From: Ophiostoma sp. CBS 140.51 | Taxonomy: Eukaryota > Ascomycota > Sordariomycetes > Ophiostomatales > Ophiostomataceae | Direction of reading: 5' to 3' | DNA length: 64,000 nt | Assembly (NCBI GenBank): GCA_029298735.1 | Contig: JANSLP010000018.1 | Span: 62,001 to 126,000 of the forward strand | Part shown: positions 55,389-64,000 of the stretch, one piece after another | Numbering within the stretch: position 1 is the stretch's first letter | Layout of the letters: each line of letters opens with the position of its first letter | Notes under the pieces: generated by a model | Seen by the model: the letters and a program-made list of their open reading frames with translations, nothing else | Database searches by the model: none | Told to the model about the DNA's origin: nothing | Made by a program: the position numbers and the translations under genes

Positions 55389-56399
55389 ATGGCTTCCATC
55401 GAAACAGACGCGCCGCGCATCGTCGTGTCGCTGTCCATCATGACCGGCGTCGCCTTTGTCTTCATGGTCCTGCGCTTCTTCTGCAAAGTTCGCTATCACA
55501 AAAAGTTTGGCGTCGACGACCACATGCTTGCGGCCGCCTGGGTTTGTCTCGTGGCCTACGCAGCGCTCACCATCACGTCGACTAACTACGGCATCGGCCT
55601 GCACATCAACTTTATTTCCAGTCAAGATTTAGTGACCGCACTTCGGCTACTGTACGTCGGACGCTTCATTGCCATCATCGCCTTGGCTATCAGCAAGACA
55701 TCCTTCGCCGTCACCTTGCTACACCTCGCCATGACCGCCTGGCAGCGTTATGTCCTGTGGTTCATCATTGTCTCGCTCAATGTCGTCATGTGGTTCTCGG
55801 CGCTGTCGCTCTTTATCCAGTGCAGCCCCATCCAAAAGGCCTGGGACCTCAATAGTACCGGCACCTGCTGGAACCCCATGGTGCAAGTCAATATTGGCAT
55901 CTCGGCCGGTGCCTACTCGGCGCTCATGGACTTTAGCTTGGCCCTCTTCCCTTCGGTCTTGATCCGCAACCTGCAGATGAAAAAGGCCGAAAAGTATGCC
56001 GTCATTTTTGCCATGAGCCTGGGCGTGTTTGCCGGCATCACAGCTATTATCAAGACGTACTTTATATCGGGAAGTCAGCGGTCCAAAGACTTTACCTTTA
56101 CGACGGCCAATCTGCTGATCTGGTCCGGTGCCGAGACGGCCGTTACAATCATTGCTGCCTCCCTGCCCTTCTTGCGGCTTCTTCTCAAAGAAGCCACCAG
56201 CAAGAACAAGACGGTTAATGGCCGTCCGGATACATATTATCTGGAAGAGATGACACGCACAGACGGTGCCCGTGGGGCCTCCATGACACGCGCATCAAGG
56301 CCACCGCAAGACGACGAGAGCGAGAAGAGTATCTTGGGAGAGACAAAGCGCGGTCAGTTAAGGATCGAGAGAGGGCAAGCCAAGATTGATTTTGCGTGA
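55389..56399 (+). CDS. Rhodopsin-domain (Pth11/SAT4-like) integral membrane protein, 336 aa
   Basis: Seven hydrophobic helices are visible, beginning at about residue 12, with the family motifs FGVDDHMLAAAW after the second helix and FIQCSPIQKAWD plus CWNPM before and after the extracellular Cys pair. No lysine-retinal motif and no CFEM domain, so it belongs with the SAT4/Pth11-like proteins rather than light-sensing opsins. The C-terminal tail (about 275-336) is polar and charged. No introns. Relatives include host-sensing receptors such as Pth11; a function here is not shown. Confidence 0.88.
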   Translation: MASIETDAPRIVVSLSIMTGVAFVFMVLRFFCKVRYHKKFGVDDHMLAAAWVCLVAYAALTITSTNYGIGLHINFISSQDLVTALRLLYVGRFIAIIALAISKTSFAVTLLHLAMTAWQRYVLWFIIVSLNVVMWFSALSLFIQCSPIQKAWDLNSTGTCWNPMVQVNIGISAGAYSALMDFSLALFPSVLIRNLQMKKAEKYAVIFAMSLGVFAGITAIIKTYFISGSQRSKDFTFTTANLLIWSGAETAVTIIAASLPFLRLLLKEATSKNKTVNGRPDTYYLEEMTRTDGARGASMTRASRPPQDDESEKSILGETKRGQLRIERGQAKIDFA

Positions 56400-56990
56400 G
56401 GTGGAGTCAATGGCCATTTCAAAATTCAAAATGAGGATTGTGTACTGAGTTGTATCGAGTTTATGTGTATCTGGGTTCTCATGATGCGGCGTTTTTCATG
56501 GTTTTGGTTTCTCGTCTTCTTTTCTTCGTTGTTTGTTTACTCTTCTTGATTTGCCTATCTTGTTTTCCCTGGTCTGGGTATTCATGGTTGGTTGTTATGA
56601 TTTTTGACTTCTTTTTTCACCACGATACGAAGTGTATGTTCACGTTATTAGCAGTGGCCAAGTAGGAGCTAAGTTTGAGTGTAATGAAGAGTTCTGAGAG
56701 AATGCCTTTGTCTAGCAATGAGTTTGATATCATCCTTGTGAACATGCAATCTAAATAAATGACTTCATTTAAGCTATATCCAAAGCCGAGGCGGGGAAAG
56801 AAACTACTTACGGGACAAGGATCCATTCTACCGACAACAACAACGATGATATTAGCCACAAACAGAATCGGACCGTGGAGAATAAATAAATCAAGCCCGG
56901 CCAAGATTCATCGTGACTTTGAAATACGACAAAAATCAAAGCAAGTAAACCAACCTCTGAAGCGCCACGAAGATCAACACCAACAACAGT
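56400..56990. other. Intergenic region
   Basis: T-rich 3' flank of the rhodopsin-domain gene, then leader of the DUF8021 gene. No coding signal. Confidence 0.5.
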
Positions 56991-57767
56991 ATGCGTCTCT
57001 CGACAACATTGACCGGCCTTCTTGGCCTCTTGCCAACGGCCCTCGCCGCCTGCACCCGCGAGGCCCTTCTGGCCTCCGCCGAGACCTACATCGCCGCCCA
57101 GCGCACAGGAAAGACCGACGGCCTGAAACTCGCCAGCAACTTTACCTATCGTGAGAACAACAAAGTCATCGATATCAGCAAGGGAGTGTTGGGCAGTACG
57201 GCTCTCGTTCTCGACACCAACCGTTCGACCGCCGACACCGTCGCTTGTGCCAGCTACACCATGTTGATCTCATCAGGGGGCGCCAAGCCGTATATCCTGG
57301 CCACACAGCTCCGTCATGACGACGGCGACCCATCCACAATCACCATGATTGACACCATTGCTGCCACGACGGGCTCGCTCTTTTTCAATGCAAAGAAGAC
57401 GCTCGGGTACATCCAGGCAGAGTCGTGGGCACCACTGGCCACGGCGGACCAGCCCTCCCGTGATCTCCTCAAGAAAGTCGGCGATGCCTACCTGGACATG
57501 TGGACGGACAAGAACGCAGCCGACACCATTCCGTGGGGCACCGACTGCGAACGTGTCGAGGGGTCGTCACTTACTAAACCGTGTGGTGCTTCCCTTCCAC
57601 ACGGTGGAAGCTCTCAACCGAATGCTATGCGCCGCTACGTGATTGACGAAGTGATCGGCTCAGTGGATGTCTTGTGTGCATTTAACTCACTGGGTAACTA
57701 CCCAGACAGCCACGAGATCCGGTTGGAGGGCGGCAAGGTCAAGTACGTGCACACAATCACGGTGTAG
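56991..57767 (+). CDS. Secreted DUF8021 family protein, 258 aa
   Basis: Signal peptide (1-19, TALA|AC) followed by a domain of unknown function found in many fungal secreted proteins. Its opening CTREALLASAETYIAAQ and the C-terminal RRYVIDEVIGSVDVLCAFN ... PDSHEIRLEGGKVKYVHT are characteristic, and the overall fold pattern (long helix then beta strands) resembles NTF2-like proteins. Four Cys are available for disulphides (for example in DCERVEG and KPCGAS). No introns. Convergent with the P450 at 57903, with 135 bp between the stops. Confidence 0.82.
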   Translation: MRLSTTLTGLLGLLPTALAACTREALLASAETYIAAQRTGKTDGLKLASNFTYRENNKVIDISKGVLGSTALVLDTNRSTADTVACASYTMLISSGGAKPYILATQLRHDDGDPSTITMIDTIAATTGSLFFNAKKTLGYIQAESWAPLATADQPSRDLLKKVGDAYLDMWTDKNAADTIPWGTDCERVEGSSLTKPCGASLPHGGSSQPNAMRRYVIDEVIGSVDVLCAFNSLGNYPDSHEIRLEGGKVKYVHTITV

Positions 57768-57875
57768 ACAGATTTTGTAGTTGTTCATATCAATCAATTC
57801 ATATCAAAACAAACTAGCCGAAATACATTCTTTCTCAGAAGTGATATCATAGAAGCCTCTTTTGTCCCCCCTCGG

Positions 57876-57888
57876 CTCGCTTCGCTCG
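57876..57888 (-). repeat. Third copy of the CGAGCGAAGCGAG 13-mer
   Basis: Inverted copy in the 3' flank of the second P450, shared with 19715-19727 and 30934-30946. Confidence 0.6.
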
Positions 57889-57902
57889 TTTCGTCTCGGA
57901 GC

Positions 57903-59580
57903 TTACTGCTTCACCTTCCACATGTCCTTATCCATGGCCGTGTTGCGCCACTGCTTGGTCACCGGGTCTAGGTTCTCCTTTTGCGCCGCCTCCCACTCGG
58001 CCAGCATCTTTTGCTTGCGGACCTCGGAGCGCGGGCGGATGGTGGCCTTGAACTCCTCGGGCATGCACACGAAGCCCTGGGTTAGCTTCTCCGGGTCGGG
58101 CAGAATCGGCTTCCCCTGCGCGTCGAGAGCCGGCGTAATGTCAAACCCCCACAGGATACGCGAAATGGCCAAGAACAGACTGCGCTCGGCGACGTGGATA
58201 CCAGGACAGATGCGCCGGCCCGCACCAAAGGTAAACTGATCCCGCTTGGCCGGGTCCGGGTTGGCCGATGCCTCACCCAACGACTGGCGGTCGTCCAGGT
58301 ACCGGTCTGGGTCGAAGCGGCGGGGTTCGACGTGGCGCTTCTCGTCCATGTGGATGCCCCAGACATTGTTCATGACACCGGCGCCCTTGGGAATGAGGTA
58401 GCCATTGTAGTAGTCGTCTTCGGTGACGGCATGGGGCACGGCGCCCAAGATAGTGGTGGGCATCCACCGAATGGTCTCCTTCATAATGGCACGGACATAC
58501 TGAAGGCTGGCGTCGTCGTCCATGGTCGGTAGGCGGTCCTCGCCAATGACGTCGTCGACAGTCTTCTGGGCCTTGCGTTGGACCTCCGGGTAGAGGAGCA
58601 TGGCCTGCACGAAAGCGTAGATAGTGTTGGATGTCGTGTCGGAGCCGGCTTCCAACAAAGTGCCAGAGATATAACAGGCCTGGTCGTCCGAGAAGCCTTC
58701 CTTCTTTTGGGCCTCGGCCAGACCGACACAGAAGCACGGCGCAATGGTACCCTTGCTGATCTCGTCCTTTGCCTTGAGCCAGTGGCTCAGGTAGAGTGCC
58801 TTCTCCTTTGCGTGCAGCGTCTTGGCCAGACGGCGCGTCGGGTTGAGCGACTCGGGGATGTTGCGCAGCAGAGGGAAGGCGTCCAGCAGTGCGGCAGCAC
58901 CCGTCTGGTTGAGATCGGCAAACTCGGAAAAGCCATCAAACAATTGCATCAGCTTGTCGTCCTGGTAGGTGGGCGTGCGCCAGCCAAAAACCATGGTGGT
59001 GGTCAGCGCATTGGAGTAGCGGCGGATGTGATACAGGAAATCTTCGGGCTGCGTAATGAGCTCGTAGAGCATCTGCTTGTTTTCCAAAACCTGGTAGGTC
59101 AAGTAGGTTTTGGACGCCGTGACGTTGAGGAGTGAATGGAACAGCTTGCGGAAGCCGCGCCAAGTCTGGCCGTAGCCCATCATGAGCAATCTCAGATTGC
59201 CACTGGCGAGTTTCTGGCCGACGTACAGCTCCGGGCGGTCCGAGTAGATGTTGCTCTTCTTGTCCAGCAGGTCCTTGACGGCCTGGTCGCTGGACAGGAT
59301 GATGAGTGTCTGGGTGCCGAGGATGAGGGAGAAGACGGGGCCATACTGGTCGGCCCATTTGCGCAGCTGGATGTGGAGGTCACGTTTGGGCATCTACGTT
59401 ATTAGTGGTGACGATAACAAGACAGAGAGTATTGATGTGACCTACCAAGTGAATGTTGCCGAGAATGGGAATGGTGGGCGGGCCTGGGGGATAGTTCTTG
59501 GGCCGGCGACCGACCATGAGCAGCCGCACAACGGCGGCCACCACCAAGAGGAGGATGGACGTCTTGACGAGGGGTGTCAT
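57903..59580 (-). CDS. Cytochrome P450 monooxygenase, 541 aa, one intron
   Basis: Microsomal P450 similar to the O-methylsterigmatocystin-oxidoreductase-like group of fungal P450s. Exon 1 (59580-59446) encodes a membrane anchor and the Pro-rich hinge NYPPGPPTIPILGN; a 52-nt intron (GTAGGT donor at 59445, CACTAAT branch, CGTAG acceptor) is removed, and exon 2 (59393-57903) completes the enzyme. Landmarks: I-helix AGSDTT, K-helix ETIR, FDPDRY and the haem loop FTFGAGRRICPG with Cys441. Length and layout are typical. Upstream on the same strand is a dual-type zinc regulator, and a secreted DUF8021 protein follows; a local pathway is possible but unproven. Confidence 0.95.
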
Positions 59581-60492
59581 TGTGTTTCAATGACGAGAAA
59601 AAAAACAGATAAAAATGAAATGAAGAAATAATGTTATGTTGAATGGTGGCAAGGCAAAAGAGCACGAGACGAGCACGAGACAGACAAAAATCGTACAAGG
59701 AACTGCCAAGTTTATATTTTTTCTGTCTACTGATATCCAACACAGACCATACATGTCATCCAGGCCGAGCAACACTGACAGACGTCACCCGTCAGATATC
59801 CCTCCTGACCGCCAATGAAACAATCCCCATATTCAATCACCTGGGGGAGAGACATGTGGGATTGGGCTGAACTTAGTTGGAACTTGGGGAAAGGGAAGGG
59901 ACGAAAATGTGGGAGGTGAATCTAGGAACGCGGAGGAGTATGGGGTAACTGTGGTCGAAGGAGGTTGAATGTAAGTTGAGGTGTTTGAGTGTGACGTGCG
60001 TGTAAGCTGAAAGTGTGGGGAAGTGTCGGAGTTGTGTGGGATAGCGCATTGTGGGATGGACGAGGAGATGGTGTGGGTGGGTTGGCCGCCTACTCTCCGA
60101 TCACCGTCTAAACACTTTAGTGCATTACTGCCGCCACTGAGAAGTGATCACAATGTCCATCGTGGAATATTGTCGCAGTATGGGCTAATTTGCACCAATC
60201 GCAGTGACAAAGGCAAGAACACAGGTATCGAGTGAAAAGTGGCCTAGCCGGATTAACTTGCTTTAAGATTCCAATGGGCTGCCCGGGGCGTAATGCGGTT
60301 TTGTGAGCTTGGCTTCGCCCACGAAAGAGTTTGTCGAATGGCAGGTCTTGGATTACGTCTGGGGTAGTTGTGAGTAGCATCCAGAGACGAGCTGCCACAT
60401 ATTTAAGGGCACAAGATGTGAAAAGAAGTGATAGCTGTAGAAGTGCATCATTTCATTACTCGTATATTTTAAGGTGTCCCTCTTGTCGACCC
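59581..60492. other. Intergenic region upstream of the second P450
   Basis: No coding signal. AT-rich near the P450 and G-rich at 59870-60090. It probably holds the P450 promoter and the 3' flank of the regulator. Confidence 0.5.
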
Positions 60493-62940
60493 TCACATCA
60501 ATTGGACATTTCTAAACTGACTGATTAGGTCGTTGACCTGCCACATACTCGTCTCGTCATACTTTGCCAAAATAGGGTTCTGGGCGGTGTTGTCGACCGT
60601 CTGAGGACCCGAGTGCAGGTGGCTGTAGATGGCCGAGTGTAGTGGTCGAGCCTGTGTCTGGGACGAGAGTCTGTCAATCACCAGGTGGGCCAGCAGCCAG
60701 TACTCGGGTGAGTTGCGCATGAAGCCGGTGCGGCGCCACATGTCGTCGGGCGCGGTCGTGTCGTCTTCCCCCAAAGGCGGGACGGGGACCATCGTATGCG
60801 GCGGCCCGGCCGAGAACTCCCTCTTGTACATCTCCCAGACATTCTTCCAGTTGGCCAGCCCAGTGCGGATGGCGTGCAGCTGGTCCTCGCCGCCAAACGA
60901 GTTTTGTTTCTGAAAGATGAGGAAATGGAAGGCCGACACAATACAGAATAGATTTAAAGGACCCAGGTCGGCAAACGTGCGGCAGATGTCAGGAACAATG
61001 ACACCCGAGCAAAAGGACTCGACCACTTCCCTCAAAGTGACATTGTGGAGAGGCGCCGACCGCCGCAGCCACAGCTGGGCCTCGCGTGCACAGTCAGCGG
61101 CTGTCGTGGCTTGAAAGGTCGACTCAGGCCAGGCCATGTGCATGACCATTTCCTTGATCATGACGCGGGGCGGCAGGTTGTTAAAGATGACAAAGGCTTG
61201 GTCGAGCAGATAGATCCAGAGGAATGTTCGTATGAGTTGCTCTCTGGCCACAAAGGCTTTCCAGTGGAAGGCGTGGAAGGTTGCTGCGCCGTAGTCGACA
61301 TGTCGTGCCGAACCGATGCCAATATCCCGGGCCACCGACACGACCGTGCTGAAGCGGTAGCGCCGGATACTTTGTTTGCTCTCATTGGTGCCCTCCCAGT
61401 TTTGGTACAAACAAACAATGTAGCTGGCCTGCAGGGCCTGGATCTTGCGCTTGTTGGTGACAGGGTCAAAGGGGCCTCCATTAAGACCGGCGTTTTGGGG
61501 ATCCCCCTGTGGCGGACTGCAAAAATCATCATCGATAAAGACAATCTCCTCGACACAGTTGAACCACATGGAGGCCTGTTTGTTGTCGTCGGCGTCCATG
61601 CAGGCACCAATCAGGGCCATGGCCACCACTAGCACACACTTGGAGTCGACCGGGTCGAACGTCGGGCGGTGGACAATATTGACATTGGGATGCCAGCGGG
61701 CCCAGTACAGGGCCAGGAACTTGTGCAGATTGGGCGGCGAGAAGAAATGGAGGCACTGTTGTTCGAGAGCCGTCGACCAGTCGAGAGTCACGGTGCTGTT
61801 GCGTGGCTTGACGGTGGCGACCTCGCGGATCCTAAAAAGAATCTGGTGTGTCTTGACAATCAAAGGGTCTTGGAAGGGTGATGGCTGCAGAGGGAAGGAA
61901 TAGGTCGAGTCCAGAGAGAGGCGCGGGTCGCCATTGACATTGGTGACAATGGCCGTGTTTGGCAAGAGGCCCGCACTGACACTCGCATCGCCCATGAGTC
62001 GGAGCGAGTCCACCACTTGTTTTGCTTGCAGAGGTGTGCCACAGTCAAACGTGACCAGCCCCGTTTTCTTTGTAAAGTTGTCGAGAAAGTGAAAGGTGTA
62101 CGAGTTGAGTAGTTGGTTCTGTTCGTCGTCGTCAGTCGTCGTGAGCGTTTGGTGGCCCTCGTTGGTGAGGTTCAAAAAGTCCAACCAGCTGGCATTCTGT
62201 ACACGGACTTGGTTGTTGCTGTCCAGGATAAAGTCGGTGGCGTTGCTGTCGAGATAAGCAAACGGTGATGGGCGGTTGAGTTCCATCATGGTCGGCACGG
62301 GCTGCATCTCGCAGTCTGCATTGAGTGTCGTGTTGGCGATGTTGGTGGTACTCGTGTCGTTGATTGGATTGTCTACGACGACAAACCCGAGATGGCCGTC
62401 ACCAGCAGCATCCGCTGTGCTGGGATGTCCCCCGCCGTCGGTGCTGTCGTCATTTTGGATGCTGTCGTTGGCGTCGTTGACGGTATCGTCTTCAACGTGA
62501 CTTGTGTCATCCTCCGCCCAAAAAGTGTCCATCGACGATGACTCGAGCCCGTCCCTCGCAAACGAGTACTCGCACAAGACTCCTTTGGCCTGGCAGTTGG
62601 TACATGGCTGGCCGGTACTGCATCCTTTCTTGGACTGCACACAACGGTCGCATGCCCTTCTTTTGAGGGAGGACAAACTTCCTCCGCTTGCCCTCGCCTG
62701 GCACGTTGCAAAGTGCCGCTTCAACACATCCGGCCGGCGGTAGCAGTTGCCACAAATGGAGCACCGGTGTGGCGGCACGGGCGCGTGCGACAGAACATGG
62801 CGTTGCAGGTGTTCGCGGCGTTTGTACGTCTTGCGGCAGACAGTGCAGGCGAAGGGAGACGAGGAGGATGAAGAGGTGGATGCAGAGGGAGTCGAGATCG
62901 AGGGTGTGGCTGTTGACGACTGTCCTTGGCCGTCGGACAT
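60493..62940 (-). CDS. Transcription factor with C2H2/C2HC fingers and a Zn2Cys6 cluster, 815 aa
   Basis: Three zinc-binding units in 95 residues: a C2H2 finger (Cys32, Cys35, His48, His52), a C2HC finger (Cys60, Cys63, His76, Cys80) and a Zn2Cys6 binuclear cluster (Cys97, 100, 107, 113, 116, 123). A Ser/Thr-rich N-terminus and an acidic linker (about 135-200) separate them from a fungal-specific TF domain starting around residue 400 (FFSPPNLHKFLALYWARWHPNVNIVHRPTFD). Such dual-type regulators form a known minor class in filamentous fungi. No introns; ATG at 62940. It is encoded upstream of, and on the same strand as, the P450 at 57903-59580, so it is a candidate local regulator. Confidence 0.92.
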   Translation of the reverse strand: MSDGQGQSSTATPSISTPSASTSSSSSSPFACTVCRKTYKRREHLQRHVLSHAPVPPHRCSICGNCYRRPDVLKRHFATCQARASGGSLSSLKRRACDRCVQSKKGCSTGQPCTNCQAKGVLCEYSFARDGLESSSMDTFWAEDDTSHVEDDTVNDANDSIQNDDSTDGGGHPSTADAAGDGHLGFVVVDNPINDTSTTNIANTTLNADCEMQPVPTMMELNRPSPFAYLDSNATDFILDSNNQVRVQNASWLDFLNLTNEGHQTLTTTDDDEQNQLLNSYTFHFLDNFTKKTGLVTFDCGTPLQAKQVVDSLRLMGDASVSAGLLPNTAIVTNVNGDPRLSLDSTYSFPLQPSPFQDPLIVKTHQILFRIREVATVKPRNSTVTLDWSTALEQQCLHFFSPPNLHKFLALYWARWHPNVNIVHRPTFDPVDSKCVLVVAMALIGACMDADDNKQASMWFNCVEEIVFIDDDFCSPPQGDPQNAGLNGGPFDPVTNKRKIQALQASYIVCLYQNWEGTNESKQSIRRYRFSTVVSVARDIGIGSARHVDYGAATFHAFHWKAFVAREQLIRTFLWIYLLDQAFVIFNNLPPRVMIKEMVMHMAWPESTFQATTAADCAREAQLWLRRSAPLHNVTLREVVESFCSGVIVPDICRTFADLGPLNLFCIVSAFHFLIFQKQNSFGGEDQLHAIRTGLANWKNVWEMYKREFSAGPPHTMVPVPPLGEDDTTAPDDMWRRTGFMRNSPEYWLLAHLVIDRLSSQTQARPLHSAIYSHLHSGPQTVDNTAQNPILAKYDETSMWQVNDLISQFRNVQLM

Positions 62941-63555
62941 GATGCAGGTGCAATTGGATGAGGGGAAGTGTCTGCTGTATCGGAATCGGTATGGGGAATG
63001 GGGAATGGGGACAGATGCAAGGAATTAAGATGGCGGAGGATGTTCGGGGTTCATGGGGGATGCTGGGTACGGAGATGGAGAATATGGGGCAGTCGACATG
63101 GAAGAGAACGAGGTTGATAAGGTGGGACGCCGTCACGGACTTTCACATTCAAAATTGTCCGTTTGGTTCGTCGCTCATCATGGACGTGTTTGCCACTCAG
63201 TTCTTTGGTGGTGCTTTCTTGCTAGCTTCCCGTAGTTTACAGCCGCTTCCCCGCATTCTGGATTGCCAAGCTCAAGTTTTCTTTTTCTATTTAGCTCATG
63301 GTAGCGTGCATTCAGACCGGTCGGCAAAAGATCTCGGGAAGCCGACCTTCGGATGCCGGGACTAACAGATCAATTATGTATCTTCCGATAGAAGAAGGAC
63401 GTACAGGATCACGGTAACGCTTTAATTACTAGCAATCTACACATCTACATCTATTCGAACATTCATGCAGATCTGACTTGTCCGAAGTACAGCCATAGCC
63501 ATATTTAAGCGTTAAATAAAACATTCAATTATTAACTCCCTTTTCTCCTCCTTGG
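62941..63555. other. Intergenic region
   Basis: Promoter side of the dual-type regulator and 3' flank of the alcohol dehydrogenase. AT-rich at 63410-63540. No coding signal. Confidence 0.5.
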
Positions 63556-64000
63556 TTAGTTCCACTTTAGCACAGCCTTGACTGTCTTGCCTGAGTGCGC
63601 ATCGTGCAGCGCGCTCTGGAAATCCTTGACGTCGTAGTACTTGATAATCTTTTCGAGGGGGAGCTTGCCCTGCCGGTGCAACTTAATCAAGAAGGGAATA
63701 AACTCGGGCGGGTTGCTGTCGCCCTCCGTGCAGCCGACATACTCCTTGCCGTACGTCAGCTGGCCCATGATGTCAATCTTGGCAAACTGGTTGGGACCGG
63801 GCGCGCCGACCGTGGCAGCGCGGCCGTTCATCCCCAGCGCGGCCACCATGGTCTCGACGACAATGGGAACACCCGCACAGTCGACGGCGTAGTCAACACC
63901 CAGCGGCGGGCAGATGGCGCGGATGTCGGTCACAATCTTGTCGAGGTCAGAACCGCCGACGACGCCGTGCGTCGCACCGAGTTCCTTGGCCAGCTTGAGA
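63556..64000 (-). CDS. Zinc-type alcohol dehydrogenase (MDR superfamily), C-terminal part, cut by window edge
   Basis: Last 147 codons of an NAD(P)-dependent medium-chain dehydrogenase. The visible part starts inside the cofactor domain (LKLAKELGATH, the helix after the Rossmann GxGxxG, which lies outside the window) and contains VDYAVDCAGVPIVVETMV, GRAATVGAPGP and the C-terminal substrate-domain tail KLPLEKIIKYYDVKDFQSALHDA...GKTVKAVLKWN. Aryl-alcohol or benzyl-alcohol dehydrogenase-type enzymes share the 'GKLPLEKIIKYY' ending. The N-terminal zinc-ligand region is not in view, so the number of zinc ions cannot be told. Confidence 0.9.
   Translation of the reverse strand, partial: LKLAKELGATHGVVGGSDLDKIVTDIRAICPPLGVDYAVDCAGVPIVVETMVAALGMNGRAATVGAPGPNQFAKIDIMGQLTYGKEYVGCTEGDSNPPEFIPFLIKLHRQGKLPLEKIIKYYDVKDFQSALHDAHSGKTVKAVLKWN

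Overview
The window is nuclear DNA of a filamentous ascomycete, most likely a Sordariomycete. The order and species cannot be read from the sequence. The evidence is: intron-poor genes whose few introns are short (47-176 nt) with GTRNGT-type donors and CTAAC-like branch sites; Zn2Cys6 regulators; a fungal GH11 xylanase; a Pth11-type rhodopsin-domain membrane protein; DUF7136, DUF8021 and DUF2434 family proteins; and a single 5S rRNA gene lying alone between protein genes. I see 19 protein-coding genes (one cut by the right edge), one 5S rRNA, one intron-containing tRNA-Thr(UGU), and long non-coding stretches rich in short tandem repeats.

Layout. 1.2-2.9 kb: a cytochrome P450. 3.9-13.1 kb: a carbohydrate-utilisation block with a secreted GH11 xylanase, a Zn2Cys6 regulator, a convergent intracellular GH3 glycosidase with a PA14 insert, and a lactose-permease-type MFS sugar transporter divergent from the GH3 gene. 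The 5S rRNA gene sits between the xylanase and the regulator. The simplest reading is a small regulon: polymer cut outside, oligosaccharide imported, then hydrolysed inside. 13.6-20.9 kb: an unrecognised lysine/glutamate-rich protein, a DUF7136 protein and a monocarboxylate-transporter-like MFS protein. 24.8-36.7 kb: a large secreted Ser/Thr-rich surface protein (with an apparent GC-AG intron), an EI24/RRT8-like membrane protein, formyltetrahydrofolate deformylase, COG5 and a DUF2434 seven-helix protein. 38.8-41.7 kb: a C2H2 regulator followed in frame, immediately after its TAG, by a 169-codon cysteine-rich open frame.

41.7-48.4 kb is gene-poor and full of microsatellites. 48.5-52.4 kb holds an HNH-like protein without its histidines, an S28 serine peptidase and the tRNA. 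55.4-64 kb holds a rhodopsin-domain receptor-like protein, a secreted DUF8021 protein, a second P450, a regulator combining C2H2/C2HC fingers with a Zn2Cys6 cluster, and the 3' part of a zinc-type alcohol dehydrogenase. The last four could form a small metabolic cluster, but there is no backbone synthase in view.

Functional names come from motifs recognised by eye; no database search was run. Starts were set to ATG codons, because several of the longest open frames begin upstream at non-ATG codons.
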